47,576 bases of DNA from Desulfobacterales bacterium (lineage in GTDB: Bacteria > Desulfobacterota > Desulfobacteria > Desulfobacterales > JAHEIW01). The notes under the pieces are model-generated. The model was not told where the DNA came from and made no database searches. It saw nothing but the letters and a program-made list of their open reading frames with translations. This document shows positions 16,134-24,539 of this stretch, piece by piece. The stretch is from positions 2,413,704 through 2,461,279 of the forward strand of contig CP070746.1 of NCBI GenBank assembly GCA_020348305.1, read 5' to 3'. A program made the position numbers and the translations under genes. Every line of letters starts with the position of its first letter. Within the stretch, counting starts at the first letter, position 1.

Positions 16134-17222
16134 ATGAAAACCAAAAGAATCTTCAACTTCAATCCTGGTCCGGCTGCCCTACCCATCAGCGTGCTCGAAG
16201 AAATCCGGGAATCCTTTTTGAATTTTATGGGAACGGGCATGTCGATAATGGAGATCAGTCATCGATCAAAAGAATTTGATGACGTCATCAATGACGCGGT
16301 TGCCAGAACAAAACGACTGTTGAATTTGAAAGACAATTATCATGTGCTCTTTTGCCAGGGCGGAGCCAGTTTGCAGTTTCATATGATTGCCTTAAATTTT
16401 CTTGCGGATGGAAAATCCGCAGACTACATCAACACCGGAACATGGTCGACGAAAGCCATTAAAGAGGCTCAAATTCTCGGCCGATCAATTCAGGTGGCGG
16501 CTTCCTCCGAGGATAAAAATTTTTCGTACATTCCGAAGCATATTCAGTTCAGCAAAGATGCTGTGTTTGTACATATCACCTCCAATAACACGATTAAAGG
16601 CACCCAGTGGGCCGCATTTCCCGCTACTGGTAACATTCCTATTTTTTCAGATATGTCCTCGGATATTATGAGCCGGCCGTTGGATATTGGGAAGTTTGGT
16701 CTGATCTATGCCGGAGCGCAAAAAAATATCGGGCCTGCCGGCGTGTGCCTGGTGATTATTCGCAACGATATGCTGGAAATGATACCCGATAACTTGCCAT
16801 CCATGCTCAATTATAAGACCTATGCGTCCAAAAACTCGTTGTTCAATACCCCACCGTGTTTTGCTATATATACGGTGCAACTTGTTTTAAAGTGGCTGGA
16901 AGAAACAATCGGCGGTCTTGAAAAGATGGAGGCACTGAACCAGAAAAAAGCGCACCACCTCTACAATTTTATTGATGCCAGCAACTTTTACCGGGGAACA
17001 GCAGAACCTGCCAGCCGCTCATTAATGAACATTACCTTTCGCCTTCCCAATGAGGAGCTCGAAAAAAAAATTGTCCAGGAAGCACTGGAAAACGGACTCG
17101 GCGGTCTCAAAGGACATCGTTCCGTTGGTGGATGCAGGGCCTCTATCTACAATGCAACTTCTATCGAAGCTGTCGAATCATTGGTGGATTTTATGGCAAA
17201 CTTTGAAAAGAAAAACGGATAG
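16134..17222 (+). CDS. serC: Phosphoserine aminotransferase
   Basis: PLP enzyme converting 3-phosphohydroxypyruvate and glutamate to phosphoserine and 2-oxoglutarate; also acts in vitamin B6 synthesis in some bacteria. 362 residues, the normal length. It starts FNFNPGPAALPISVLEEI; the family motif LFCQGGASLQF is near 72-82, and the PLP lysine is K197 in YAGAQKNIGPAG. The end RASIYNATSIEAVESLVDFM is intact. GGAGGGG precedes the ATG. The stop is TAG. A normal-length end at TAG shows that TAG is a real stop in this genome. Confidence 0.97.
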   Translation: MKTKRIFNFNPGPAALPISVLEEIRESFLNFMGTGMSIMEISHRSKEFDDVINDAVARTKRLLNLKDNYHVLFCQGGASLQFHMIALNFLADGKSADYINTGTWSTKAIKEAQILGRSIQVAASSEDKNFSYIPKHIQFSKDAVFVHITSNNTIKGTQWAAFPATGNIPIFSDMSSDIMSRPLDIGKFGLIYAGAQKNIGPAGVCLVIIRNDMLEMIPDNLPSMLNYKTYASKNSLFNTPPCFAIYTVQLVLKWLEETIGGLEKMEALNQKKAHHLYNFIDASNFYRGTAEPASRSLMNITFRLPNEELEKKIVQEALENGLGGLKGHRSVGGCRASIYNATSIEAVESLVDFMANFEKKNG

Positions 17223-17574
17223 AACCGGTTTCATAACCCCATTTTGTGTCCGATGTTCCACCTTGGCGGGACAGCCCAACGCAATCCCGCCAGAGCAGGA
17301 TTTACGAGGCCGTCATTTTTAGTTTTACTTGACATTACGGATCAATACGAATAATGATATTCTATACAGAACGACATAAATCATTGCGCATACATACCCA
17401 GCGTTTTGCATGTTTGACCCAATACGGTAGTTTTAGAATCAACGATTCAAAGGGCGAATACGCAATTTATTAAGGCGCTGTGTATAATAACATCTCATCA
17501 GTATCAGATGGCGATTAACGGTTTTCAGATTTAGTTACCTTTCTTGCAACATTCACGACAAAAGGAGGTTTTTT
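17223..17574. other. Intergenic region between serC and AOR2
   Basis: No gene is seen. It holds a GC-rich inverted repeat, TGGCGGGA (17264-17271) with TCCCGCCA (17285-17292), without a clear T tail. Downstream is a possible promoter, TTGACA at 17329-17334 with TAATGA at 17352-17357 (17-bp spacer), about 220 bp before the AOR2 start, giving a long leader. Confidence 0.5.
17329..17357 (+). promoter_or_regulatory. Possible AOR2 promoter
   Basis: Perfect TTGACA, 17-bp spacer and a weak -10 box TAATGA. It is the only good -35 in the gap before the AOR2 gene, but the implied leader of about 210 bases is long. Confidence 0.35.
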
Positions 17575-19317
17575 ATGGACAAGATTTTACGAATAAACAT
17601 GGGGGCTGACGGCGGACCGGAGGCTAAAGTAGATTCACTGGGTGACTATGCCGGTTTTGGGGGTCGCGGGCTAACATCGGCAATTGTAGCCAAAGAAGTT
17701 CCACCGACATGCCACCCACTCAGTGAGGATAATAAATTGGTTATCGCCCCGGGGTTACTCAGCGGATCCACGGCAGCCATGTCCGGCCGCATTTCGGTCG
17801 GCTGCAAAAGCCCGCTGACCGGCGGTATCAAAGAAGCCAACGCCGGCGGACAGCCATCCCAAATGCTTGGCAGGTTGGGCTATGCCGCCATCGTTTTGGA
17901 AGGAAAACCTAAAGAAAACAACCTCTATAAAGTATTCATCAACAAAGATGGGGTCGACATCAAGGAAGACAACAACCTGTGCATGCTTGGAAATTACGAC
18001 CTGGTCGATAAAATGAAAGCCGAATACGGTGAAAAAATCGCTTGTATTTCAATCGGACAGGCCGGCGAAATGAAACTTGCAGGCGCTTCAATAGCTTTCA
18101 CGGATATGGAATTACGACCGACCCGGCATGCAGGTCGCGGGGGCGTGGGTGCCGTAATGGGATCAAAAGGCGTCAAAGTCATCGTAGTGGACGATGCCGG
18201 TATGAAAGCCAGAAGCCCGGCAGACCCCGATAAATTCAGAGAGGCCAATAAGGAATTTGTGGCCGGTCTGAAAAAACATCCGGTCTCCGGGGAAGGGCTG
18301 CCCACCTACGGGACCAATGTGTTGACCAACGTCATCAACGAGGCCGGCGCGTATCCGACTAAAAATTTCCAGCTTGGCCAGTTTGACGGATGCGAGAAGA
18401 TCAGCGGGGAAACCCAAGCCGAAACAGAAAATACCCGGGGCGGTGAAGGCTCTGCCACCCATGGTTGCCACCGCGGCTGCATCATTCGATGCTCGGGAAC
18501 CTTTTATGACAAAGACGGCAATTATGTGACCAAGCAGGTTGAATATGAAACCGTCTGGGCTCATGGTGGCAACTGCGGCATTGATGACCTGGATGCCATT
18601 GCTCAGATCGACCGCCTGGACGATGATTACGGGCTGGATACCATTGAAATGGGCGCCACGATTGCTGTGGCCATGGAAGCGGGCTTAGCGGAGTTTGGCG
18701 ATGCGCAAGCGGCGATTAACATGGTCAAAGAAGTGGGCAAAGGCTCTCATCTTGGTCGTATCCTCGGAAGCGGAGCGGCGGTCACCGGAAAGGTATTGGG
18801 TGTTGCGCGGGTTCCGGTGGTCAAGGGTCAGGCCATGCCGGCCTATGATCCTCGTGGAATCCAGGGAATTGGTGTAACCTATGCCACCAGTACCATGGGC
18901 GCCGATCACACCGCCGGCTATGCGGTGAGTTCGAACATCATGGGAGTCGGCGGGAAAACGGATCCACTTTCACCTGAGGGCCAGGTGGAGCTCTCCAGAA
19001 ATCTTCAAATTGCTACAGCAGCGGTTGACGCCACCGGCATGTGTCTTTTCATCGCCTTTCCGCTGCTGGATCAACCGGAAACATTTCAGGCGCTTATCGA
19101 TTTGATCAACGCCTTTTCCGGCGCGAACTTAACAGCTGATGATGTGACCGAATTAGGCAAATCAATTCTCAAGAAAGAAAGAGAATTCAACCTGCAAGCC
19201 GGTTTGACTGCCCAGCACGATCGGTTGCCGGATTACTTTCAGAAAGAGCAACTACCGCCGCATAACATTACATTTAAGGTAACCAATGAAGAGCTGGATC
19301 AGGTTCATAACTTTTAG
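17575..19317 (+). CDS. Aldehyde:ferredoxin oxidoreductase family protein (AOR2)
   Basis: Second tungsten/molybdenum-pterin oxidoreductase, 580 residues, only distantly like AOR1. Pterin motif one is DDYGLD at 350-355. The second is DATGMC at 485-490 and is canonical, unlike that of AOR1. The Fe-S cysteines C298, C302 and C306 are spaced CHRGCIIRC (x3, x3) rather than the usual CxxCxxxC. The C-terminus lacks the REGFT signature and ends NEELDQVHNF. This marks a separate AOR subfamily whose substrate is not known to me. AGGAGG lies before the ATG; the stop is TAG. A terminator follows, then a two-domain ubiquitin-like protein. Confidence 0.92.
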   Translation: MDKILRINMGADGGPEAKVDSLGDYAGFGGRGLTSAIVAKEVPPTCHPLSEDNKLVIAPGLLSGSTAAMSGRISVGCKSPLTGGIKEANAGGQPSQMLGRLGYAAIVLEGKPKENNLYKVFINKDGVDIKEDNNLCMLGNYDLVDKMKAEYGEKIACISIGQAGEMKLAGASIAFTDMELRPTRHAGRGGVGAVMGSKGVKVIVVDDAGMKARSPADPDKFREANKEFVAGLKKHPVSGEGLPTYGTNVLTNVINEAGAYPTKNFQLGQFDGCEKISGETQAETENTRGGEGSATHGCHRGCIIRCSGTFYDKDGNYVTKQVEYETVWAHGGNCGIDDLDAIAQIDRLDDDYGLDTIEMGATIAVAMEAGLAEFGDAQAAINMVKEVGKGSHLGRILGSGAAVTGKVLGVARVPVVKGQAMPAYDPRGIQGIGVTYATSTMGADHTAGYAVSSNIMGVGGKTDPLSPEGQVELSRNLQIATAAVDATGMCLFIAFPLLDQPETFQALIDLINAFSGANLTADDVTELGKSILKKEREFNLQAGLTAQHDRLPDYFQKEQLPPHNITFKVTNEELDQVHNF

Positions 19318-19346
19318 TTGAACTAATAGATGGTTAGGGACAGATT

Positions 19347-19374
19347 GGGAGACCTGCAAAGGTCTCCCCATTTT
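19347..19374 (+). terminator. Intrinsic terminator after AOR2
   Basis: GGGAGACC, a TGCAAA loop, GGTCTCCC, then CATTTTATT. An 8-bp perfect GC-rich stem with a short T tail, about 30 bp after the AOR2 stop. Some read-through could reach the next gene 23 bp on. Confidence 0.85.
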
Positions 19375-19396
19375 ATTGCGCAAAAGATAATTTATT

Positions 19397-20062
19397 ATGG
19401 AAAAGCAGATTTCCATGGAAAATCTTAATCAATCAAAAAGTCTCAATTCAACAACTCATCCTCTCGGCATGCAACTTTGCATGATTGTCCAGGCTGATGT
19501 TTTAGCGCTTTTCTTTAGACTGCTATCACAAGGTTTTGCGGTTACTGTTCAACCAGGCTGCAGCATCAGGGACTTGCTTTGCCTCCAACTTGGCATTCGA
19601 GAGGAATATCTAGATGAGAGAATCCAGACCATTTTTTTAAACGGCAACGCTGTAGATGATGTCGATTCAACCATCGTGGAAAACGATGCAATACTGGCAC
19701 TTTCCGGCGCCATGCCCGGCCTTGCTGGGGCTACCCTGCGCAAAGGGGGTATATTAGCGACGATGCGCAATAGCATTTCTCATAAAAATGATATGGCGTC
19801 TACTCCGCACACTGGAAAAACAGTCATCATTAAATTTTTTAACCTGGTTACCAAAGATCTGGGGCCATCCTTTATTCAACAAGGTGTGTGGTTGAGAGCA
19901 AAACAGCTTCATGATTTTGTCGCTTCCAACTTAGAAATATTAGAGAGAGGATGTAAGTCAGCAAAATTAGATGGTCAGGATATAAAAGTAAATCAGATCT
20001 TGGGTATCGATTTTGGTGATAATTTGGTGAATCTAAAACTTAAGACCGAATCGAAATCTTGA
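19397..20062 (+). CDS. Two-domain ubiquitin-like (MoaD/ThiS-type) protein next to AOR2
   Basis: 221 residues, no firm family. Residues about 45-118 look like a beta-grasp sulfur-carrier domain: VTVQPGCSIRDLL, a FLNGNAVDDVDSTIVENDAILALSG hairpin region, and an end AMPGLAGATLRKGG with Gly-Gly at 117-118. In MoaD/ThiS the Gly-Gly is the C-terminus; here about 103 residues follow. Residues about 140-216 (VIIKFFNLV ... LGIDFGDNLVNLKLK) may be a second beta-grasp unit. Start is ATG 19397; ATG 19415 is possible, and neither has a Shine-Dalgarno. It probably serves the AOR2 cofactor or binds AOR2, but the terminator in between argues for separate or attenuated expression. Confidence 0.7.
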   Translation: MEKQISMENLNQSKSLNSTTHPLGMQLCMIVQADVLALFFRLLSQGFAVTVQPGCSIRDLLCLQLGIREEYLDERIQTIFLNGNAVDDVDSTIVENDAILALSGAMPGLAGATLRKGGILATMRNSISHKNDMASTPHTGKTVIIKFFNLVTKDLGPSFIQQGVWLRAKQLHDFVASNLEILERGCKSAKLDGQDIKVNQILGIDFGDNLVNLKLKTESKS

Positions 20063-20093
20063 AAGGATGATTTGTAACCAGGCAGGCGTGCCC

Positions 20094-21437
20094 TCATACC
20101 TGCACGGCATGGGCGGGTTGTGCGATAAGTTCTATCTCTTCTTTCAGTCTTTCATCATGGATTCGCTTGAATTCATTTTCAAGAATTAAAAAGGCGTCTA
20201 CAACTTCCGGGTCGAAATGATGGCCCTTCAAACTCACAATAATTTGCTTGGATTTTTCGTGGGTATAGGCCTCTTTGTAAAACCGCTTTGTGGTGAGGGC
20301 ATCATATACATCCGCTAAGGCAACGATCCGGGCCGACAATGGAATCTCCTCACCCCTGATGCCTCTCGGATAGCCGCTTCCATCCCACTTTTCATGGTGG
20401 TTATAAGCGATTTCTTTTCCCATAAGCAGAAATGACCTTCCCTTAATACGGGATTCAATAGCTTGAATGGCATCCCCTCCTAGGATGGTGTGGCGCTTAA
20501 TAACCTCAAACTCCTCGGCTGCGAGCTTTCCTGGTTTTAATAAAATGGCATCGGGAACACCGACTTTTCCAATATCATGCAGAATAGAGGACTGGAAAAT
20601 ATCATCGATATATTCCTGGGTAATATAATGTGAATACTTTGGAAGTTTTGCCATTTCTTCAGCTAATCGTTTGGCATATTCGCGAATTCTTTCCAAATGG
20701 CTGCCGGTGCCTTCATCTCTGTATTCTGCAAGTTTTGCAAGACCCAGGATAGTCGCTGACCTGGCTTCCTGAAGTTCCCTGTAAGATTCCATTAAATTCA
20801 TTTCTAATTTTTTCTTCTCTGTTCTATCTCGGATAATACCACGGTAACCAATGGGCTTATCCGTTGAATCCTTTAAAAGCGAAACAGAGGCTTCAATAAA
20901 CAATGCCAAACCATCTCTACTGAATTCACAATCAAAGGCTTTTACGGGTTGACCGCTGCGGCGACACGCATTGAAATTCTCGGCAACAATATGGGCATTT
21001 TTTTCATCCATAAATTGCTGGTAATTCACCTTTAAAATTTCATTTTTGGGATAATCGAGGATGTGACTCAAGGAATCATTAACAAATTTGAAGTTGCTTT
21101 CAAAATCCACCTCATAATAGCCTTCCTCAATGCTTTCCAAAATCGTGCGATATTTCTCTTCACTCTCCTTTAACGCCTGCTCGGCTTTCTTGCGCTCGTT
21201 GATCGTAAACTGAACATGTGAACCAAAAATCAGAAACAAACATAAAACGATTATTCGACCCCAAATTTCATTGACGTGCGGTCCGAAGATCTGGCGATAG
21301 AAATTGATTTCCCCAGGAGAGAAAACATTTAAAAGGGATTCAAGGCCCCAGTATAAAAAAGCCAGAACTATACTAACCACCACCATTGAATCTGCTAAGT
21401 CTACAGGATTATTGAAGATCTTTCTTAAATTTTTCAT
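20094..21437 (-). CDS. Membrane PAS / HD-GYP domain protein (c-di-GMP phosphodiesterase)
   Basis: 447 residues. Two membrane helices (about 17-37 and 61-79) with a short outer loop, a coiled linker, a PAS domain (about 92-205), a second linker and an HD-GYP domain (about 225-420). The metal and catalytic motifs are complete: HDIGKVGVPD with HD at 287-288 and HHEKWDGSGYP at 347-357. The family hydrolyses cyclic di-GMP to pGpG or GMP. It is a single-component sensor with no receiver domain. It converges with the AOR2-linked gene. The signal sensed by the PAS domain is unknown. Confidence 0.93.
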   Translation of the reverse strand: MKNLRKIFNNPVDLADSMVVVSIVLAFLYWGLESLLNVFSPGEINFYRQIFGPHVNEIWGRIIVLCLFLIFGSHVQFTINERKKAEQALKESEEKYRTILESIEEGYYEVDFESNFKFVNDSLSHILDYPKNEILKVNYQQFMDEKNAHIVAENFNACRRSGQPVKAFDCEFSRDGLALFIEASVSLLKDSTDKPIGYRGIIRDRTEKKKLEMNLMESYRELQEARSATILGLAKLAEYRDEGTGSHLERIREYAKRLAEEMAKLPKYSHYITQEYIDDIFQSSILHDIGKVGVPDAILLKPGKLAAEEFEVIKRHTILGGDAIQAIESRIKGRSFLLMGKEIAYNHHEKWDGSGYPRGIRGEEIPLSARIVALADVYDALTTKRFYKEAYTHEKSKQIIVSLKGHHFDPEVVDAFLILENEFKRIHDERLKEEIELIAQPAHAVQV

Positions 21438-21615
21438 GAAGTGTCTCCACGGCCTCCGGAATGAAAGACAACCATCGAACCGTGCCTTGAGTGAAACTAT
21501 CGAATGTATTCAATTCGTAACAGATACTAGTATAAACGATTTCAGCTAGTTGTAAAGACTTTTTGTAAGTTTTGCGAATACCCATTCTTGATCAGCTAGG
21601 AATTCAGCAATTATT

Positions 21616-22557
21616 TCAGCGTTTAATTTTTCCCGGCAGAATAAATTCATATCGTTTGTGCAACAGTTTCGTTATCAACCAGCGATCTATCCGACGAAAA
21701 GCGAGAAATAGTGTCCAGATGAGCTTATCTTCTCGATAATATGTTTCAATTTCTTTCAATTTCAGCGGAATATGATCATCTGACAGATGACGGTTAATGA
21801 TATCAACGGCGGCTGGAATCAAATCCGGGAGCTGCTCCTTGTAAAGATTGGCCGCCAAATCCATAAAGACCTGTCGCTGGTCATAGTATCGATTCATGAC
21901 ATTTTCCAGAAAAAGGCGTCGAATAATCCAGCGCAAAAATCCAGGCGCACTTTTTAGAAACAACTCCGGATCTAGCTGCTCCACACCGCCTTTGCGAAAC
22001 AAGGGTGTACTGGTGTCGATGTAATACATGGTCATATCCGTTCCGGTTTCAAGCCAAACCCAGTTAGATAGTTGGCCATCCAAGGCCAACTCACGGTCAG
22101 GTAAAGCGCTATGGTTAAACCGCCAGATCTTTGCAATTTCGGCAACGATTTTTTCAAACAGCAGTCGGATTTCGCCAAGTGCTAGGCTATGAATAAGATT
22201 ATGACCGAACCGTTTTGCAGGAAGCTTTTTTTGGGCGATATAAACGACTACCGGACGATTGGGCACTGCGATAATAAAGGTTTCATCCTCGGGTAAGTTC
22301 AATCCGGCTTCGGCGAGGTATTGGCAGTATTCGTTGTAATGCCGGATATACTTTTGTGCGGAAAAATGATCGGGAAAAAGGGGCAATCGTTTGAATGCAA
22401 TGTCGGAATTATCACCGATTTGAAAGATAGCCGATATTTCGCCATATCCGATAATGGACGCTGGAATGGAAGATTTTTCGAGATGTTGAGGATTTAATCC
22501 GGATTCAAATTGGATTAATAATTTTTCATCGGCAAGCATGCATTTCCGTGCTGACAA
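21616..22557 (-). CDS. APH-like protein kinase-fold enzyme, uncharacterised
   Basis: 313 residues; I do not recognise a named family. The motifs of an aminoglycoside phosphotransferase-type kinase are visible: a glycine-rich loop IIGYGEISAIFQIG (35-48), Lys56 in IAFKRL, a catalytic loop DGQLSN with D160 and N165 (as in the HGDLHPGN pattern of APH), and metal Asp181 in YYIDTSTP. All four key residues are kept, so it is likely active on a small molecule. It starts 9 bp after the class III PLP enzyme, so the two form an operon. APH-type kinases partner with class III PLP phospho-lyases in hydroxylysine and phosphoethanolamine breakdown, which suggests a similar two-step reaction here (inference). 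Confidence 0.7.
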   Translation of the reverse strand: MSARKCMLADEKLLIQFESGLNPQHLEKSSIPASIIGYGEISAIFQIGDNSDIAFKRLPLFPDHFSAQKYIRHYNEYCQYLAEAGLNLPEDETFIIAVPNRPVVVYIAQKKLPAKRFGHNLIHSLALGEIRLLFEKIVAEIAKIWRFNHSALPDRELALDGQLSNWVWLETGTDMTMYYIDTSTPLFRKGGVEQLDPELFLKSAPGFLRWIIRRLFLENVMNRYYDQRQVFMDLAANLYKEQLPDLIPAAVDIINRHLSDDHIPLKLKEIETYYREDKLIWTLFLAFRRIDRWLITKLLHKRYEFILPGKIKR

Positions 22558-22566
22558 GAAGCAGCA

Positions 22567-23883
22567 TTAAATAAATTTTTTCACAATTTGTTCTACTTGA
22601 CGTTTTACCTTCACGATGGTTTTCAAGCGCCGTGCTGACGTCAGGGCTTTATCAAGCTGCTGAGCAACCCAATCGACCTCATCGAACTCCATCGTTAAAG
22701 GCGGCAGAAATTGACATACCCGCGGGTCGTTGTTGGCGTAAATCATCAGCAAATCATGATCATAAGCGGTTTTGGTGAGAAGCGGACCGCACAGCTCATT
22801 CTTTAATTTTAATCCCATCATTAAGCCCACTTGTCGCAACCCCATCAAAAATTTAGAATGTTTTTGCATGAGTACCTCAATATTATCTGCAAAACGACGT
22901 GCCAAGCGGTTGACATGGTTTAAAAAGTCTGGCGCCGACGATATCTCCAGCACCCGTCGAGCGACGCGGCAACCGATTTCAGCTCCGCCGAAAGTGGAGA
23001 CATGTATGAACGGATCTTCATGAAACACAACTTCCAAAGGTTTTCGCAAAACAGTCGCCGTAATGGGATACAGTCCCCCGGACAACCCTTTGCCCAAAAC
23101 GACCATATCCGGGACAATATCAAAATGTTCAAACGCCCACAGCTTTCCGGTTCTTCCGAGTCCGGTCTGAACTTCATCTAAAATGAGTAAAATACCTTTA
23201 TCATCACACACCTTCCGGACAGATTGAAGATATCCGTCTGGCGGTATGGCAACACCTAAGGTTGCCGGTATCGTTTCGAGTATGACAGCGGCAGTGTCTG
23301 AATCGGTGATTTCTGCTAACCTATCCAGATTCCCAAAAGGTACTTGACAAAACCCAGGGGCAGAGGGGCCGAACGGCCGACGATATTTCTCATCGCCGGC
23401 AGCTAAAGCTAAACCGGTATGCCCATGGTAACCACCCCGTGCGGAGACAATTTTGGCTCGTCCTGTGTAGGCCCGCGCCACCTTAAACGCTAAATCCACG
23501 GCTTCGCCCCCACTTACTCCAAAGACAGTATATTCAAGATCCTCAGGCATCAACTCAGCTAACCGAGAAGCCAGCTCGGCTCTGCATATGCTGATCAAAT
23601 GGTGATTGCCAATATCTAACGCATCGAGGCTGGATTTTAACAGATCGATAAGTTCCTGGTTGCGATGGCCGAGATTGAACACCCCTCCATTGCAGTGTAA
23701 ATTGAACAATCGTTTCTTACCATCCAGATCCCAAAGATATGCGCCTTCCCGACGTCCCAAGACAAGATCGATACCATATTGCTGAAAAACAGCCACTTTG
23801 CCGGATGACACATGATTTCTGAAATCTTCAATCGCCTTTTGCTTTAAGGAAGATGACTTATTTTTTTTGTGAACCAAATTCAT
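22567..23883 (-). CDS. Class III PLP-dependent aminotransferase or phospho-lyase
   Basis: 438 residues, full length. Visible motifs: FGVSGGEAVDLAFKVARAYT (phosphate cup), ARGGYHGHTG, LILDEVQTGLGRTG with D236-E237, and the PLP lysine K265 in VVLGKGLSGG. The family covers ornithine, 4-aminobutyrate and putrescine aminotransferases, glutamate-1-semialdehyde mutase and ammoniophospholyases. Nothing seen here picks one of them. Because the next gene is an APH-like kinase, a phospho-lyase that removes phosphate and ammonia from a phosphorylated amino alcohol is a serious option. It has no close Shine-Dalgarno. First gene of a two-gene minus-strand operon. Confidence 0.88.
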   Translation of the reverse strand: MNLVHKKNKSSSLKQKAIEDFRNHVSSGKVAVFQQYGIDLVLGRREGAYLWDLDGKKRLFNLHCNGGVFNLGHRNQELIDLLKSSLDALDIGNHHLISICRAELASRLAELMPEDLEYTVFGVSGGEAVDLAFKVARAYTGRAKIVSARGGYHGHTGLALAAGDEKYRRPFGPSAPGFCQVPFGNLDRLAEITDSDTAAVILETIPATLGVAIPPDGYLQSVRKVCDDKGILLILDEVQTGLGRTGKLWAFEHFDIVPDMVVLGKGLSGGLYPITATVLRKPLEVVFHEDPFIHVSTFGGAEIGCRVARRVLEISSAPDFLNHVNRLARRFADNIEVLMQKHSKFLMGLRQVGLMMGLKLKNELCGPLLTKTAYDHDLLMIYANNDPRVCQFLPPLTMEFDEVDWVAQQLDKALTSARRLKTIVKVKRQVEQIVKKFI

Positions 23884-23999
23884 CGTTCGTATGGTTAAAC
23901 AGTTTCGGCTACTCTGCTTGGATCCAAACCGGGAATTTACATATCAGATTAATTATTTATGATTATAAATAGTTATCTAATAGGACCCATGCAGTAACA

Positions 24000-24028
24000 T
24001 TGACGAATAGATGCGAAGCTGGTAAAAT
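24000..24028 (+). promoter_or_regulatory. Sigma-70-type promoter
   Basis: TTGACG at 24000-24005, 17 bp, TAAAAT at 24023-24028. Two hexamers, each with five of six consensus bases, at ideal spacing, about 65 bp upstream of the small membrane protein. Confidence 0.6.
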
Positions 24029-24093
24029 AATATTATTGAATCGCTGTGTATATCAAAAATCAATTACGAAAAAACGTACGAAAGGTCCACGTG

Positions 24094-24381
24094 ATGAAAG
24101 CCAGACTCAAACAGTACCTTCTATTTGCAATTGTTATAGCTGCCGGCTATTTTCTCCTGAGCAATCACTTTATATTCGAAGGAATGCAGGTGCATCTGCT
24201 GAAAAAAACCGGGCTACATCTGCATTATACATTTTACAGCATTAAACAGAAAAAGCCGCAGACGATCATAATGATAGATAAATTGCGGGAGGCCGGCATC
24301 GGAGATCTTCTGGTTGAATTGGGGAAAATAACCGAGGAAGAAAAATCCCAATTAGAGAGTAAGTTCGGCTTTGAATATTGA
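24094..24381 (+). CDS. Small single-span membrane protein, unknown function
   Basis: 95 residues from the ATG at 24094, which has GAAAGG 8 bases upstream; a GTG at 24046 would add 16 residues but has no Shine-Dalgarno. One membrane helix at about residues 8-24 (YLLFAIVIAAGYFLLS), with a basic N-terminus suggesting N-in. A charged tail follows, ending EEEKSQLESKFGFEY. A good promoter lies upstream. No family recognised; it stands alone between the class III PLP operon and the phosphofructokinase. Confidence 0.65.
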   Translation: MKARLKQYLLFAIVIAAGYFLLSNHFIFEGMQVHLLKKTGLHLHYTFYSIKQKKPQTIIMIDKLREAGIGDLLVELGKITEEEKSQLESKFGFEY

Positions 24382-24539
24382 AAATTTTGTTTTCCGCAAA
24401 ACGAATTATTGCCAAACCATACCCCTTTTGACGTCACCCTGCATCTCCGGCAACCTTCTCTCTATCCATACTATCGCCTCCATTACGCTGGCGATCAAAG
24501 ATCCGCAATTCAAATGTCACCGTTAAGCTGTTCGATGAT

